This document shows, piece by piece, positions 43,536-53,175 of a DNA stretch of 64,000 nucleotides. Every line of letters starts with the position of its first letter. Position 1 is the stretch's first letter. Made by a program: the position numbers and the translations under genes. The stretch is from Shewanella sp. KX20019 (GTDB taxonomy: Bacteria; Pseudomonadota; Gammaproteobacteria; Enterobacterales; Shewanellaceae), in the NCBI RefSeq assembly GCF_016757755.1, contig NZ_CP068437.1, positions 1,674,001 to 1,738,000 on the forward strand, in the 5' to 3' direction. Under the pieces are notes generated by a model. That model worked only from the letters and a program-made list of their open reading frames with translations. It was not told the DNA's origin and made no database searches.

Positions 43536-44019
43536 GCGATTTAACCCTAATAGAGTCAAAGTCCATCGCAGTTATACAGTTAAGGATGCTAGTGAAACTA
43601 TAGGTGCTCATGTAAAAACTGTACGTAATTGGATACATGCCGGTTTGCCGGTTATCAAAGAAACCGGTCCTTTACTAATTCAAGGTGCTGACTTGAAGCT
43701 GTATTTAAAGCAGAAGCGCAAAACATATCTGCATCGATGTGAGCTTAATGAGATGTTCTGTTTTAAATGTAAAGTCCCTAAAAAGCCAAGCATTGATTCA
43801 GTTGAATTTATAGCTGTACCTTCAGGTAGTGCGCAAATGACTGGCCGTTGTGCTGAGTGTGATAAGCAGTCAAATAAGTTCGTTTCTTGGCGTGACCTTA
43901 ACCAAATTTGGACGGAACTAGGTGGGAAATTACCGATAGCTGAAAAGCACTTAATCCTGAGAGGTCAAAAGCCCTTAAATTATCCTTTTGCTAAGGTATT
44001 TAATGATGAAAAAAAATAG
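43528..44019 (+). CDS. HTH plus zinc-ribbon protein of the recombination module
   Basis: 163 residues from the ATG at 43528, which overlaps the alpA stop. The N-terminus is an excisionase/MerR-like HTH (YTVKDASETIGAHVKTVRNW, then ADLKLYLKQKRKTY). A four-Cys zinc ribbon follows (CFKCKVPKKPS ... GRCAECDKQ). It overlaps the start of the tyrosine recombinase by 14 bases. A role as recombination directionality factor or partner of the recombinase is inferred from position. Confidence 0.65.
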   Translation: MSKRFNPNRVKVHRSYTVKDASETIGAHVKTVRNWIHAGLPVIKETGPLLIQGADLKLYLKQKRKTYLHRCELNEMFCFKCKVPKKPSIDSVEFIAVPSGSAQMTGRCAECDKQSNKFVSWRDLNQIWTELGGKLPIAEKHLILRGQKPLNYPFAKVFNDEKK

Positions 44020-45121
44020 CACTAAAAACACCCGAATTATATACGAGTATGCAAAGTATTTGAGGGAAGCAAAACAATTAGATGACTCAACAATTGACGG
44101 TGTAATGAAGTCAATTAATCGGTTTGAAGATGCGACAAATTACCTCGACTTTAAGAAGTTTGGATCTAAGCATGCTATTGGGTTTAAGAAGAACCTGCTT
44201 GCTCAAAAATCGATAGTGACAGGGGGAAAGTTAAGTAAGGCGACGGTGCTGACTACCATGCGCCACTTGAAAGGTCTTTTTAAATACCTAGTGACACAAA
44301 AAGACTATCGAGCAAAAATAAACTACAGCGATATTGAATATTTCAATTTGTCTGAAAAAGATACTCGCATTGCCAATGCAAAGCGTAAAAGGAATGTGGC
44401 GACGGTTGAGCAAATTATGCAAACCTTGGAAGCGATGCCGTATGACACAGCATTAGAAATGCGTGATAGAGCGTTATTCTCATTTGTTCTCTTAACTGGT
44501 GCAAGAGATGGGGCGGTTGCTTCAGTAAAGATTAAGCATGTCGATCTTGCTGACAAAAGCTTTTATCAGGATGCAAGGGAGGTTAATACAAAGTTTAGTA
44601 AAAGCTTTACCACTTATTTTTTTCCAGTGGATGAATTGCCATCAAAGATTTTGACTGAGTGGATTGATTATTTGATTAAAGAGCTTGGATTTAAGCAAAG
44701 TGATCCGCTGTTTCCAAAAACTAAGTTGGCACACAATAAAAATCAACAGTTCGAAGCTGTTGGTTTACATAAGGAGCATTGGAGTAATGCAAATCCAATA
44801 CGTAAAGTCTTTAAACAAGCCTTTGAAGCTGTTGGTTTACCTTACTTTAATCCTCATAGCTTCCGTAATACTTTGGTAAGGCTAGGTGAGAACCTTTGCC
44901 GAACGCCTGAAGAGTTCAAAGCATGGAGTCAGAACTTAGGGCATGAAAGCGTGTTGACCAGTTTTTATAGCTATGGTGATGTGCCTGATTACAAACAAGC
45001 CGAACTATTGCGTAAATTAGCTGAGCCTGCTGAAAGTACCTCTTCAGATGTGGAAGAGGAATTTAAGCAATTCCAACAATTTCAAGCAATGATGGCGAAA
45101 TCTAAAAGTATACCCAACTAA
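44006..45121 (+). CDS. Tyrosine recombinase
   Basis: About 371 residues from the ATG at 44006 (an ATG at 44003 is equivalent). It has an N-terminal SAM-like DNA-binding domain and a C-terminal catalytic domain with LLTGARDGAVASVKI (first Arg), PHSFRNTLVRLG (His-x-x-Arg), LGHESVLTSF (third His) and YSYGDVP (Tyr region). It differs from the P4-type integrase at the island end. With the two small genes before it, it forms a compact recombination module whose target site I could not identify. Confidence 0.85.
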   Translation: MKKNSTKNTRIIYEYAKYLREAKQLDDSTIDGVMKSINRFEDATNYLDFKKFGSKHAIGFKKNLLAQKSIVTGGKLSKATVLTTMRHLKGLFKYLVTQKDYRAKINYSDIEYFNLSEKDTRIANAKRKRNVATVEQIMQTLEAMPYDTALEMRDRALFSFVLLTGARDGAVASVKIKHVDLADKSFYQDAREVNTKFSKSFTTYFFPVDELPSKILTEWIDYLIKELGFKQSDPLFPKTKLAHNKNQQFEAVGLHKEHWSNANPIRKVFKQAFEAVGLPYFNPHSFRNTLVRLGENLCRTPEEFKAWSQNLGHESVLTSFYSYGDVPDYKQAELLRKLAEPAESTSSDVEEEFKQFQQFQAMMAKSKSIPN

Positions 45122-45132
45122 CCTAATTAGCT

Positions 45133-45249
45133 GGTATCAAAAAACATTCGTATATTGATACCAGCTTTCTTTATTGAATGTTGGTATCACAAAATTAGGG
45201 TGTAGCTTTAATGGTACTTTAATTATATGATACCCCTTTATTTGATACC
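45133..45249. promoter_or_regulatory. Candidate res site of the serine recombinase
   Basis: The heptamer GGTATCA or its complement TGATACC occurs five times: 45133-45139 (+), 45156-45162 (-), 45183-45189 (+), 45228-45234 (-) and 45243-45249 (-). The first two form a perfect inverted pair (GCTGGTATCA with TGATACCAGC) with a 16-base centre. Paired sites of different spacing just upstream of a resolvase gene are the layout of Tn3-type res sites I to III. The first pair could also terminate the upstream gene. Confidence 0.6.
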
Positions 45250-45270
45250 TTTTTCAAAAGAGAGTGGCCC

Positions 45271-45849
45271 ATGCGTATCTTTTCCTATTGCCGTGTTTCT
45301 ACAACAGAGCAAACCACCGAGAATCAGATTCTTGCTATCCGACAAAAAGGGTATGAGGTAAATGATGCTCGCACTATCAGTGAAACGGTCTCAGGTTCCG
45401 TTGAGGCAATGAAACGTGAAAAGTTCAAGATGCTTATCAATCACCAGATGGAGCGTGGGGATATGCTGGTGGTACTTAAACTAGACCGTTTAGGCCGCGA
45501 TAACATTGATGTGCAAAACACCATTAACCTACTTACAGATAAAGGCATCAAGGTTGCTTGCCTGGATCTCCCCGTAGCAGATCTATCAAGTGCTGAGGGC
45601 AAGTTGATGTTACAGATGTTTTCGGCCTTTGCTGAGTTCGAGCGAAACCGGATCAGAGAGCGAACAAAAGAAGGCCTTGAAAGAGCAAAAGCTCAAGGCA
45701 AGAAGCTTGGTAGACCAGAAGCTCACGCCACAACAGTATTAGTTCAAGCAAAAAAAGCTGAGGGGTTATCTCAATCTAAAGCGGCAGAAACATTAGGTTT
45801 GGGGATTGCGACAGTTAAGAGGCATTGGAACAAAGCCAATCAGAGCTAA
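45271..45849 (+). CDS. Serine recombinase (resolvase/invertase family)
   Basis: 192 residues. Catalytic Ser is in FSYCRVSTTEQTTENQ. The conserved core is LKLDRLGRDNIDVQNTINLL, then EGKLMLQMFSAFAEFERNRI and RERTKEGLERAKAQGKKLGR. A C-terminal HTH binds DNA (LSQSKAAETLGLGIATVKRH). It is of the small Tn3 resolvase/Hin type. Cassettes of GGTATCA repeats lie directly upstream. Confidence 0.92.
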   Translation: MRIFSYCRVSTTEQTTENQILAIRQKGYEVNDARTISETVSGSVEAMKREKFKMLINHQMERGDMLVVLKLDRLGRDNIDVQNTINLLTDKGIKVACLDLPVADLSSAEGKLMLQMFSAFAEFERNRIRERTKEGLERAKAQGKKLGRPEAHATTVLVQAKKAEGLSQSKAAETLGLGIATVKRHWNKANQS

Positions 45850-46026
45850 CTACTTGAACTCTAGAGCAAGATCATTGTTTATTATCCAATTTTCTCATAT
45901 TCTCCTTACAGCTCATTAAACATTACGAATGTGATAGATTAATCAGACTAACATGACAGATCGAATTGTATGGAACTTAAAGTGCGAAGCTTTAAAAACC
46001 TGGATAGAGAAGCAAAAGGATAACGG

Positions 46027-46956
46027 ATGATCCCTAATTACCAAGAGTTTATGCGTCCATTTCTTGAAATTGCTCAGGCTGCAGATGGTGCTGAGGTCAA
46101 GCTTAGAGATGTCATCAATCAAATTGCAGACCAGTTTAACCTCTCTGAAGATGAGCGAACTGAAACACTTCCTAGTGGCAGACAGAGTACTCTGGATAAC
46201 CGCATTGGCTGGGCGCGTACCTATCTCACCAAAGCTGGTCTACTTGAAGTTACCAGGCGAGCACATTTTGTCATTACAGACAGAGGCATTAAGGCACTGC
46301 AAGACCCAAATACTCTTATCAATAATCACTATTTGAAGCAGTTTGATGAGTTTATCGCCTTTAAAGAACAAAAGAATGACTCCTCCAGCACGGAAAAGGC
46401 TTCCACTGAGGTAATAGAAAGTTCAGCCAATGAAACTACACCAGATGAAGTGCTAAGAGCTGCTTACAAACAGATTAACGACGCGTTAGCTTCAGACATC
46501 TTGTCTCGAACACGCAAAGTGTCCCCAGCCTTCTTTGAGCAACTACTTATCGACCTGCTACTAGCAATGGGCTATGGCGGTAGTGATGAAGGAATGGCTC
46601 ATACCCTGGGTAAAAGTGGTGACAATGGTGTTGATGGTGTCATCAACCAAGACCCATTGGGTGTTGACCAGATATACATTCAAGCGAAACGGTACGCAGA
46701 AGGTAACAATGTCAGTTCTGGGGATATTCGTGGCTTTTTTGGCGCGCTTAACCTAAAGAAAGCGCAAAAAGGGATTTTTATTACCACGTCGGAATTCACG
46801 TCATCAGCAACTCAAACAGCTAAAGACCTAGGTATGCGTATCGTTCTTATCAATGGTAAGGAGTTAGCAAAACTGATGCTGCGTTACAACATTGGTAGCC
46901 GTGATGAGCAGGTGTTAAGCCTGAAGAAAATAGACGAAGAGTTTTTTGAAGTTTGA
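46027..46956 (+). CDS. mrr: Mrr-type restriction endonuclease
   Basis: 309 residues. The N-terminal Mrr_N winged-helix domain reads QEFMRPFLEIAQAADGAEVK, then LDNRIGWARTYLTKAGLLEV. The C-terminal PD-(D/E)xK domain has DGVDGVINQDPLGVDQIYIQ followed by AKRY, where the acidic residue and QAK are catalytic. Mrr is a type IV enzyme that cuts modified DNA. It ends ten bases before hsdR, so here it is likely co-expressed with the type I system. Confidence 0.88.
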   Translation: MIPNYQEFMRPFLEIAQAADGAEVKLRDVINQIADQFNLSEDERTETLPSGRQSTLDNRIGWARTYLTKAGLLEVTRRAHFVITDRGIKALQDPNTLINNHYLKQFDEFIAFKEQKNDSSSTEKASTEVIESSANETTPDEVLRAAYKQINDALASDILSRTRKVSPAFFEQLLIDLLLAMGYGGSDEGMAHTLGKSGDNGVDGVINQDPLGVDQIYIQAKRYAEGNNVSSGDIRGFFGALNLKKAQKGIFITTSEFTSSATQTAKDLGMRIVLINGKELAKLMLRYNIGSRDEQVLSLKKIDEEFFEV

Positions 46957-46966
46957 GGGCAGTTGA

Positions 46967-49768
46967 ATGACAAAGTCAGAAGCACAAACTCGTGTGGAGT
47001 TAATTGACAAAGAATTAGAACTTTCAGGTTGGAATATATTAGATCCTACACAGGTAGCGCATGAATTTGACATCCTTGTAAGCTTACCTGAAGGGATCAA
47101 AGAGCCTCAAACTCCTTATCAGGGTCATCAGTATAGTGATTACGTGCTTTTAGGTAAGGACGGAAAACCACTTGCTGTCGTTGAAGCTAAGAAATCAAGC
47201 ACAGATGCAGAAATCGGTCGGGAGCAAGCCAAGCAGTACTGCTACAACATTCAAAAGCAGTTAGGCATTGAACTTCCGTTCTGTTTTTATACCAATGGAC
47301 ATGAAACTTATTTCTGGGACCTTGAAAACTATCCTCCTCGTAAAATTTTTGCTTTCCCTTCTAGGGATGATTTGGAGCGTTTTCAATATATCCGCCGAAA
47401 TAAAAAATCACTAACTCAAGAATTTATTAACAAAGATATCGCAGGTCGAGATTATCAAATTAGAGCTATTCGTTCAGTACTAGAAGGTATCGAAAATAAA
47501 AAACGTGAGTTCTTACTGGTTATGGCAACAGGTACGGGAAAAACTCGTACTTGTATTGCCTATGTCGATGCGATGATGAGGGCTGGGTATGCAGAACGAG
47601 TGCTGTTTCTTGTCGACAGAATAGCACTAAGAGAGCAAGCTTTATCAGCTTTTAAAGAACATCTACCGAACGAGCCACGTTGGCCTAACGTTGGTGAGAA
47701 AATAATAGCAAAAGATAGGCGCATCTATGTCTCAACCTATCCAACAATGCTTAATATTATTCAGGACGAGCAACAACATCTGTCTCCCCATTTTTTTGAC
47801 ATCATTGTTGTAGATGAAAGCCACCGCTCTATTTACAATACTTTCGGCGAAATCTTAAAGTATTTCAATGCCACCCTATTAGGGTTAACGGCTACGCCTA
47901 TCAACACTATAGACCGTAGTACTTTTGAGCTTTTTGATTGTGAAGACGGCTTACCAACCTTTGCCTATACCTACGAAGAAGCGGTAAACAATACTCCTCC
48001 GTATTTGAGTAATTTTCAGGTAATGAAAATACAAACGAAATTCCAGATGGAAGGAATAAGCAAGCGCACCATTTCACTTGAAGACCAAAAAAAGTTGATT
48101 CTTGAAGGCAAAGAAATAGAAGAGCTTAATTTTGAAGGGACTCAGCTAGAAAAGCAGGTAATTAACCAAGGAACTAACACTCTAATTGTAAAAGAGTTTA
48201 TGGATGAGTGCATTAAAGATAGTGATGGTGTTTTACCAGGAAAAACAATTTTCTTTTGTTCTTCGAAAGCTCATGCTCGTCGCATTGAAAGTACGTTCGA
48301 CAAGCTTTTCCCACAGTACAGTGGAGAACTAGCTAAGGTATTGGTTTCTGATGATCCTAGAGTGTACGGTAAAGGTGGGTTGTTAGACCAATTTACTAAA
48401 AACGACATGCCTCGGGTAGCTATTAGTGTTGATATGCTCGATACAGGCATCGATGTACGTGAGCTAGTAAATTTGGTGTTTGCGAAACCAATTTATTCTT
48501 ATACCAAGTTTTGGCAGATGATAGGACGAGGAACACGCTTGCTTGAACCAAAAAAAATCAAACCTTGGTGTACTGAAAAAGACGCATTTTTAATAATTGA
48601 CTGCTGGGATAATTTTGAATACTTCAAACTTCAACCTAAAGGTAAGGATCTCAAATCTCAACTTCCTTTGCCTGTAAAGCTAGCTGGTTTACGTATAGAT
48701 AAAATTGAAAAGGCGATTGATATTGGAGAGCAAGAAGTTGCTCGGCGAGAGACAGAAAAATTACAGCAACAAATCGAACACTTACCGAATAGCTCAGTAA
48801 TCATCAAAGAGGCTTCTGCGCTTTTAGATAAATTAACTGAACATGGTTTTTGGGAATCATTAGATCATCAAAAACTAGAATTTTTACGAACAGATATAAA
48901 GCCACTATTTAGAACTGTATCGAATACAGATTTTAAAGAAATGCGATTTGAACGTGACCTATTGGAGTATTCTCTAGCTGCTTTAAGTGAAGAGAAAGAA
49001 AAAGCACTGGCACTAAAAGCCGGAATTGTAGAGCAAGTAAGTGAACTCCCTCTTACTGTACCTTTTGTCAAAATAGAAGAAACCTTAGTGCGTAATGCTC
49101 AAAGTAATCATTATTGGAGCAATATAAGTGAAAATGAATTAGACCACCTTTGTAGTAAGCTAGGACCATTGATGAAGTTCCGTGAACAAGAACGAGATGG
49201 TAAATCGCAGGTCCATCTGAACCTCGTAGATAGCCTCCACAAAAAAGAGATGGTTGAGTTCGGTCCTCAGCATGAAGCGGTGAGCATTTCACGCTATAAA
49301 GAGATGGTTGAAGAACTGATTATTGAGCTGACAAAAAACAACTCTATTTTACAAAAAATTCAAGCTGGTGGAAATGTTGGTGGTGATGAAGTCATTCTAC
49401 TTGCTGACATTCTTCATGCTGAACATCCGCACATTACGCAAGATCTTCTTCGACAAGTATATAAAAATAAGAAAGCCCAGTTTATTCAGTTCATACGTCA
49501 CATTCTAGGAGTTGAGATTCTTGACAGTTTTCCAGAAACTGTTGGCAAGGCGTTTGAGGATTTCATTCAGACACATACTACACTGACTAGCCGACAGTTA
49601 GAGTTTCTGTCGTTGCTAAAAAATGTAATAATAGAGCGAGAAAAAATCGAGAAAAAAGATCTCATTAGCACACCATTTACAGTGATACACCCTCAAGGAA
49701 TTCGTGGCGTCTTTAGCCCTAATGAAATCAATGACATCTTACAGCTAACAGCGCAGTTAGCTGCCTAA
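46967..49768 (+). CDS. hsdR: Type I restriction enzyme, R subunit
   Basis: 933 residues. The nuclease domain has Asp58 and EAK at 73-75 (HQYSDYV ... LAVVEAKKSS). The helicase motor has Walker A MATGTGKTRT near residue 187 and the DEAD-like box VDESH near 282. Motif VI is GRGTRLLEPKK. A long C-terminal helical part binds the methylase. It translocates and cuts DNA lacking the methyl mark. It is shorter than the 1100-residue EcoKI form and fits the EcoEI-like HsdR group. Confidence 0.93.
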   Translation: MTKSEAQTRVELIDKELELSGWNILDPTQVAHEFDILVSLPEGIKEPQTPYQGHQYSDYVLLGKDGKPLAVVEAKKSSTDAEIGREQAKQYCYNIQKQLGIELPFCFYTNGHETYFWDLENYPPRKIFAFPSRDDLERFQYIRRNKKSLTQEFINKDIAGRDYQIRAIRSVLEGIENKKREFLLVMATGTGKTRTCIAYVDAMMRAGYAERVLFLVDRIALREQALSAFKEHLPNEPRWPNVGEKIIAKDRRIYVSTYPTMLNIIQDEQQHLSPHFFDIIVVDESHRSIYNTFGEILKYFNATLLGLTATPINTIDRSTFELFDCEDGLPTFAYTYEEAVNNTPPYLSNFQVMKIQTKFQMEGISKRTISLEDQKKLILEGKEIEELNFEGTQLEKQVINQGTNTLIVKEFMDECIKDSDGVLPGKTIFFCSSKAHARRIESTFDKLFPQYSGELAKVLVSDDPRVYGKGGLLDQFTKNDMPRVAISVDMLDTGIDVRELVNLVFAKPIYSYTKFWQMIGRGTRLLEPKKIKPWCTEKDAFLIIDCWDNFEYFKLQPKGKDLKSQLPLPVKLAGLRIDKIEKAIDIGEQEVARRETEKLQQQIEHLPNSSVIIKEASALLDKLTEHGFWESLDHQKLEFLRTDIKPLFRTVSNTDFKEMRFERDLLEYSLAALSEEKEKALALKAGIVEQVSELPLTVPFVKIEETLVRNAQSNHYWSNISENELDHLCSKLGPLMKFREQERDGKSQVHLNLVDSLHKKEMVEFGPQHEAVSISRYKEMVEELIIELTKNNSILQKIQAGGNVGGDEVILLADILHAEHPHITQDLLRQVYKNKKAQFIQFIRHILGVEILDSFPETVGKAFEDFIQTHTTLTSRQLEFLSLLKNVIIEREKIEKKDLISTPFTVIHPQGIRGVFSPNEINDILQLTAQLAA

Positions 49769-49784
49769 TTAATAGAGAATAATC

Positions 49785-51512
49785 ATGCTACAGCATAACG
49801 CAGAACTCAAAAGTAAAATCAACCAACTTTGGGATAAGTTCTGGTCTGGTGGTATCTCAAATCCCCTGACAGCAATTGAACAAATTACCTATTTACTTTT
49901 TATGAAGCGTTTAGATGAGTTAGATCTAAAGAAGCAGCTGGATGCTGAATGGACCGATGAGCCCTATAAATCAAAGTTTGAAGGTAAGTGGGTACCACCA
50001 GAGTTACGCAGTAAAATTCCTGACAATGCTTCTGAGTTAGAGAAGATTGATTATCGTGCTAACGATGAGAAAAAACATGGTATCGACAGAAGAGGTTTGC
50101 GCTGGAGTCAATTTAATAAAAAACCAGCAGAACAAATGCTGGAGCATGTGCAAACGAAAGTTTTCCCATTTTTAAAAGATTTAAACGGGACAGAGTCGAA
50201 TTTTACACACCACATGAAAAATGCGGTGTTTATTATTCCAAAACCGTCTTTGTTAGTCGAGGCTGTAAAAACCATAGATGAAATATTTGTCATAATGGAG
50301 AAAGATGCGAAGCAAGGACAAAATTTTCAGGATATTCAGGGTGATGTATACGAATTTCTATTGTCTGAGATTGCTAGTGCGGGTAAAAACGGTCAGTTTC
50401 GAACACCACGTCATATCATCAAGCTTTTAGCTGAATTAGTTCAACCAAAACTTGGTGATAAAATTTGTGACCCAGCATGCGGTACTGGTGGTTTTTTGCT
50501 TGGCGGCTATCAATACATTGTTACTCAGCTTGCTCTTAAAGCTGGTACAAAGGATTTAATCCCTGATGAAGACGGTTTCATTCGAACATCAGTTGCTTCT
50601 ACTCTAACTCCGGACGCTCAAGCGATACTAGATACCAGTTTATTTGGCTTTGACATCGATGGCACGATGGTACGCCTAGGTTTAATGAACCTGATGATGC
50701 ACGGAATTAGTGAGCCACAGATTGACTACAAAGATACGTTGAGTAAAACCTTCGAGGAAGAAGGTCAATACAACATTATCATGGCTAACCCCCCCTTTAC
50801 AGGAAATGTAGATAAGGGCGATATTAACGAACGTTTCCAATCGGGTACGACTAAATCTGAATTACTGTTTATGGAAAACATCTATCACCTTTTAAGAAAA
50901 GGTGGTACAGCCGGTGTGATCATTCCTCAGGGAGTTTTAACCGGAAAGGGAAAAGCTTTTCAATTTATAAGAAAGCAATTGATTGAACGCTGTGACTTCA
51001 AAGCTGTGATTAGTATGCCTAGTGGTGTGTTTAAACCTTATGCAGGGGTAAGTACTGCAATCTTAATCTTCACTAAAGTATGGGGGCCTAAGGAAAAAAT
51101 TAGCACGCCAGCTACTGAACGTGTTTGGTTTTATGATATGGAACGCGATGGCTACAGTCTAGATGATAAGCGTATTAAAAAAGAAGATTTTGGTGATCTT
51201 CAGGATATTATCTACCAATATAATGGCTATATTAGTGAGGAGCACTCACAAAAACAAAATAAAGAGTGGGATAGAACTAAGAAATGTTTTGCTGTTCCTT
51301 TTAAAGAAATAGAATCTGAAGGTTATGATCTTAGCTTTAATTGCTACAAAGAGCATACTTTTGACTCAGTTGAATATGAGTCGCCTTTAACGATTGTTGA
51401 ACGATTAATATCTTCAGAGGTGGGAGAGCTATCAGAAAAAGATATATCCAAAATCGAAAGTGGGATTGTTAGAGACTTGTTGGATTTGAGAGGGATGATT
51501 AGTGAGCAGTAA
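49785..51512 (+). CDS. hsdM: Type I DNA methyltransferase, M subunit
   Basis: 575 residues. The N-terminal HsdM helical domain (LWDKFWSGGISNPLTAIEQI) is followed by the adenine methylase core. That core has the SAM site DPACGTGGFLLGGYQ near residue 229 and the catalytic NPPF (MANPPFTGNVDKG) near 334. It methylates N6-adenine in the sequence chosen by HsdS. It overlaps hsdS by 11 bases. Confidence 0.93.
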   Translation: MLQHNAELKSKINQLWDKFWSGGISNPLTAIEQITYLLFMKRLDELDLKKQLDAEWTDEPYKSKFEGKWVPPELRSKIPDNASELEKIDYRANDEKKHGIDRRGLRWSQFNKKPAEQMLEHVQTKVFPFLKDLNGTESNFTHHMKNAVFIIPKPSLLVEAVKTIDEIFVIMEKDAKQGQNFQDIQGDVYEFLLSEIASAGKNGQFRTPRHIIKLLAELVQPKLGDKICDPACGTGGFLLGGYQYIVTQLALKAGTKDLIPDEDGFIRTSVASTLTPDAQAILDTSLFGFDIDGTMVRLGLMNLMMHGISEPQIDYKDTLSKTFEEEGQYNIIMANPPFTGNVDKGDINERFQSGTTKSELLFMENIYHLLRKGGTAGVIIPQGVLTGKGKAFQFIRKQLIERCDFKAVISMPSGVFKPYAGVSTAILIFTKVWGPKEKISTPATERVWFYDMERDGYSLDDKRIKKEDFGDLQDIIYQYNGYISEEHSQKQNKEWDRTKKCFAVPFKEIESEGYDLSFNCYKEHTFDSVEYESPLTIVERLISSEVGELSEKDISKIESGIVRDLLDLRGMISEQ

Positions 51513-53175
51513 TCGCCAGTTAACAGTTGGTGATATTGTCACTATAACTAAAGGTAAGAAACATACGGTTTCCGAATCACCATCAACATTCTCAAAAAGA
51601 ATCATTTTAATCGATGACTTACGAAATGATAGAACGATTCGATTTACTGATGATGTCAAAGGAACGGAAGTTAACTCTAGTGATGTAATGATTGCTTGGG
51701 ATGGCGCTAATGCAGGGACTATTGGTTTTGGAAAATCAGGCTTTTTAGGCAGTACAATCGCTCGTCTCCGTATAAACGAACTAGACAAAATAAATACTCA
51801 ATTTGTAGGGTATTTTTTAAAGTCGCAGTTTGAATACCTGAGAGAAACATCTACAGGTGCCACTATACCGCATATAAATCGACGCGCGTTAGAAAAAATC
51901 TCTTTTCCGAGCATTGATATTCATGAACAAGTTAGAATTTCACAATTGCTTGGAAGAATTGAGAATATTATAGCTGAGCGTATCGAGCGGAAAAACCAGC
52001 TAGATAATTTGGTTAACAGTGTTTTTTTTGAAATGTTTGGAGATCCTGTTCATAACGAAAAGTTATGGAATAAGCTCCCATTAGGGGACTTACTTTCTCA
52101 AATAGATAGTGGCTGGAGCCCAAAATGTGAATCTGTGTCAGCCAATGACGACCAGTGGGGGGTATTGAAGCTTGGAGCTGTTACATCGGGAGCCTTTAAA
52201 CAAGAAGAAAATAAGGCAATGCTACCTAATTCCGAGCCAAAGATTCAGCATGAAGTGAAAAATGGAGACTTACTTTTTAGCCGTAAAAACACCTATGAAC
52301 TGGTCGCAGCAACTGCATTTGTACATGAAACTCGTTCTAAACTACTTTTACCTGATTTGATATTTCGACTTGTTATCAAAGATGAAGGTGAGATTCACCC
52401 TGTATATTTGTGGAAGTTGCTTTCATACCCTTCGCAACGTAAAAAAATACAAAGCCTTGCAGCAGGCGCTGCTGGCTCAATGCCAAATATATCTAAAGCT
52501 AACCTGAAGACGGCGTTACTTCCTGTTCCAAGTATTGAACTACAGCTTAAATTTGTTGAAATTTCCAATAAAATAGAGGCAATAAAAAATTTATTTCAGA
52601 ATAGTCTTAATGATTTAGAGCTCCTATATGGTTCACTAAGCCAAAAAGCGTTTAAAGGTGAACTGGATCTAAGCGCTGTTCCCTTACCTGAATATCTTAA
52701 TGAAAAAGCTGATCAAGACGAAGATGTTGAAAATGAACTCCTAGCTATAAATCAAATACAAAAGAAGCTTGAACGCATAACTAAACCTCTTGAGTCGCTC
52801 ACTAAGCCATTAGAGCAGATAAAGAGTATTACTAGGCCGATTGAACAAATAACAAAAAGCTTAGAAGCTATTATTTTGCCTAAAGTCATGCCGGATTTAA
52901 GTAAGGACAAAACACGGAGAAAGTGGCTAATCAAATTATTAAAGGAGTTTCTAATGGACTCTGATACAAACTCTTTTTCTCTACCTGACTTTTGGGAGGC
53001 GGCCCAAAACTGGATCGGAAAGTTTGAACAAGAAGATTGTGAAAGCCTTTGTTTTTCAATCAATGACTATGAAGTTCTTAAAGATTGGCTATTTAAAAAG
53101 CTGCGAACCGGAATGATCCTACAGGTGTATCAAGAAGCCTCAAATAGTATTAAGTTTAAGGTTAGCCAAAAATGA
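51502..53175 (+). CDS. hsdS: Type I specificity subunit with unusual C-terminal extension
   Basis: 557 residues. Two target recognition domains are visible: the first to about residue 140, the second around residues 185-350, with conserved spacer helices (LLGRIENIIAERIERKNQLD; LNDLELLYGSLSQKAFKGEL). After residue ~390 there is an extra ~165 residues. It starts with a repeated motif (ITKPLESLTKPLEQIKSI, then TRPIEQITKSLEAI) and ends in a helical domain that looks like a winged helix (DYEVLKDWLFKKLRTGMILQ). Typical HsdS proteins are about 400-460 residues, so the tail is extra. Its last four bases overlap the ATPase gene. Confidence 0.9.
   Translation: MSSNRQLTVGDIVTITKGKKHTVSESPSTFSKRIILIDDLRNDRTIRFTDDVKGTEVNSSDVMIAWDGANAGTIGFGKSGFLGSTIARLRINELDKINTQFVGYFLKSQFEYLRETSTGATIPHINRRALEKISFPSIDIHEQVRISQLLGRIENIIAERIERKNQLDNLVNSVFFEMFGDPVHNEKLWNKLPLGDLLSQIDSGWSPKCESVSANDDQWGVLKLGAVTSGAFKQEENKAMLPNSEPKIQHEVKNGDLLFSRKNTYELVAATAFVHETRSKLLLPDLIFRLVIKDEGEIHPVYLWKLLSYPSQRKKIQSLAAGAAGSMPNISKANLKTALLPVPSIELQLKFVEISNKIEAIKNLFQNSLNDLELLYGSLSQKAFKGELDLSAVPLPEYLNEKADQDEDVENELLAINQIQKKLERITKPLESLTKPLEQIKSITRPIEQITKSLEAIILPKVMPDLSKDKTRRKWLIKLLKEFLMDSDTNSFSLPDFWEAAQNWIGKFEQEDCESLCFSINDYEVLKDWLFKKLRTGMILQVYQEASNSIKFKVSQK

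Noticed and set aside
45973..46023. 17-codon frame ending three bases before mrr (MELKVRSFKNLDREAKG)
   Set aside because: Could be a leader peptide, but the length is too short and no attenuator structure was found.
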